This document shows positions 62,646-64,000 of a stretch of 64,000 nt of DNA, piece after piece. The notes beneath the pieces were generated by a model. That model was given only the letters and a program-made list of their open reading frames with translations, had not been told where the DNA came from and did not search any database. Location of the stretch: NCBI RefSeq assembly GCF_030271255.1, contig NZ_JASJOM010000003.1:372001-436000 (forward strand), written 5' to 3'. A program made the position numbers and the translations under genes. The first letter of the stretch is position 1, and each line of letters begins with the position of its first letter. Source of the DNA: Peribacillus folii (GTDB lineage: Bacteria > Bacillota > Bacilli > Bacillales > DSM-1321).

Positions 62646-64000
62646 TTGTCGAACAATTCAAAAGAGAGTAAATTCGTCCCGTACGTTTCTGCATCTAAAT
62701 CTTTACCGGAATTAACTGTAACGGCAATAATTCTAGGGATTATACTTGCAATCGTCTTCGGGGCAGCTAACGCGTACTTAGGCCTACTTATTGGTTTGAC
62801 TGTCTCTGCATCAATACCCGCGGCGGTCATTTCAATGGCCATTTTAAGAGGGGTTTTTCGCAGGGATTCAATATTAGAAAACAATATTGTGCAAACGATG
62901 ACCACGGCAGGTGAGGCTATTGGTGCCGGTGCTGTGTTTACCATCCCGGCATTATTCATGTGGGATATAGACGTGAGTCAAGCATTCATCATTTTCGTTG
63001 TTTTAACTGGTGGATTTTTAGGGGTCTTCATGATGGTTCCCCTGCGTCAGCTCCTTATTGTAAGGGAACATGAAACGTTACCTTATCCTGAAGGTACGGC
63101 ATGTGCCGAAGTATTGAAGTCAGGAGAAAAAGGCGGGACTAGCGCCAAGCTGATCGGTGCCGGTTTAGTCATCGGCGGTGTAGTGAAAGGTCTTGGTGAT
63201 GGGTTTAAGCTTTTCAAAACGGAAGTTGAAACAGGAATCACGAATTTTAAAAATGCCGTTGTTGGTCTGGACGCTTTTCCTTCGCTTTTGGGTGTAGGTT
63301 ATATCATTGGTCCGCGTGTTGCAGGTCAAATGCTAGGTGGGGGATTGTTGGCCTGGGTCGTTCTGATCCCTGCAATCAGCTTCTTTGGCAGCAGCAATGG
63401 AACAGCCATATTCCCTTCCGAGGTACCGATTGGTGAATTGGATGCATGGGGAATTTGGGATAATTATATCCGCTATATTGGAGCTGGTGCGGTAGCGACT
63501 GGCGGATTGATCACTTTAATTAAAACTTTACCGATTCTTTTCAGTTCGGTTTTTGATACCTTAAAAGGTGTAAAGGCAAATAAAGGGCAGCTTAAGGCTG
63601 GTTCGATCCGGACTGAAAAAGACATTCCAGGAAAATACGTTTGGCTGGGAATATTCATTGTTATTTTAATTATCGCTTTCACGCCTATAACGGATGTAGG
63701 AATCATCGGTGCGATCGCGATTGCAATTTTTGGCTTCTTATTCGTGACCGTCGCTTCAAGGGTTGTTGGAATCGTTGGAAGTTCTTCTTCCCCTGTTTCC
63801 GGAATGACCATAGCCACCCTTTTGATAGTGGCAATCGTCTATAAAGCTACTGGTTTTACCGGAACGACTGGAATGGTGGCAGCTTTGACCGTGGCTGCAA
63901 TCATTTGTACAGCCCTTGCTGTTTCAGGTGATGTTTCCCAGGATTTAAAAACAGGGTACATCGTGGGGGGAACACCTTGGAAACAACAAGTAGCGATGAT
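62646..64000 (+). CDS. OPT-family oligopeptide transporter (5' part)
   Basis: TTG start after AGGAAGTGG; the frame is open to the end of the window (451 codons), so the 3' end is missing. The protein is strongly hydrophobic with many membrane segments. It has the family motifs VFGAANAYLGLLIGLTVSAS, IPAAVISMAI, GEAIGAGAVFTIPALFM, LPYPEGTACAEVL and SLLGVGYIIGPRVAGQMLGG. The (P/A)YPEGxA motif is typical of the bacterial OPT group. OPT proteins take up peptides, or peptide- or metal-like chelates, driven by protons. Family membership is secure but the substrate is not. Confidence 0.9.
   Translation, partial: MSNNSKESKFVPYVSASKSLPELTVTAIILGIILAIVFGAANAYLGLLIGLTVSASIPAAVISMAILRGVFRRDSILENNIVQTMTTAGEAIGAGAVFTIPALFMWDIDVSQAFIIFVVLTGGFLGVFMMVPLRQLLIVREHETLPYPEGTACAEVLKSGEKGGTSAKLIGAGLVIGGVVKGLGDGFKLFKTEVETGITNFKNAVVGLDAFPSLLGVGYIIGPRVAGQMLGGGLLAWVVLIPAISFFGSSNGTAIFPSEVPIGELDAWGIWDNYIRYIGAGAVATGGLITLIKTLPILFSSVFDTLKGVKANKGQLKAGSIRTEKDIPGKYVWLGIFIVILIIAFTPITDVGIIGAIAIAIFGFLFVTVASRVVGIVGSSSSPVSGMTIATLLIVAIVYKATGFTGTTGMVAALTVAAIICTALAVSGDVSQDLKTGYIVGGTPWKQQVAM

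Overview
The window looks like chromosomal DNA of a low-GC, spore-forming Bacillaceae bacterium, probably Peribacillus or a close Bacillus relative. The grounds are strong GGAGG-type ribosome binding sites, TTG/GTG starts, sigma-A promoters, an endonuclease-type MutL, a perfect 7-1-7 Fur box, an IDEAL-domain protein and U-tailed intrinsic terminators. Apart from mutL at the left edge it is almost entirely accessory metabolism: small catabolic operons, each with its own regulator and transporter. No tRNA, rRNA or CRISPR array was seen.

Left part (1-21.7 kb): 3' end of mutL; a small unknown gene; a replication-gene remnant; a broken coaA copy; a GyrI-like protein; a transporter plus two M20 amidohydrolases (N-carbamoyl/N-acyl amino acid salvage type); an FCD-GntR regulator followed by a sugar-acid module (enolase-superfamily dehydratase, MFS porter, RraA-type aldolase); an azoreductase; an SDR; then a decayed patch (IS1595-type transposase remnant and two broken genes, one resembling an immunity gene); a GntP permease; a TetR regulator.

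Middle (21.7-41.6 kb): three catabolic units. (a) A three-subunit biotin-dependent carboxylase (carboxyltransferase, BCCP, biotin carboxylase) with a beta-keto acid cleavage enzyme and a hot-dog thioesterase, preceded by a perfect palindrome suited to the TetR protein. (b) A 3-hydroxybenzoate/gentisate operon: FAH-family hydrolase, DinB-fold protein (probable maleylpyruvate isomerase), gentisate dioxygenase, 3-hydroxybenzoate 6-monooxygenase, with a divergent IclR regulator. (c) An unassigned nine-gene operon: two phosphotriesterase-family proteins, of which the first has lost nearly all metal ligands, a Cys-less SCP2-type thiolase-fold protein with a DUF35 partner, a CocE-like protein lacking two triad residues, a metallo-beta-lactamase, two CoA-transferase subunits and a GntR/UTRA regulator. 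This last unit is the best candidate for an undescribed pathway.

Right part (41.6-64 kb): aromatic-acid MFS porter with a flavin hydroxylase; HSL-type esterase; more MFS/EamA transporters, an MBL protein and a third M20 amidohydrolase; UPF0126 protein; LysE exporter with AraC regulator; MaoC-like protein; a Fur-controlled group (IDEAL protein, flavodoxin, Fe-S protein with a degenerate nuclease-like fold); a VanRS-like two-component system with a VanY-type carboxypeptidase but no vancomycin-resistance ligase genes; a cupin with a coat-like tail; and the start of an OPT peptide transporter that runs off the window. Functions are read from motifs remembered for the families; no database search was possible.
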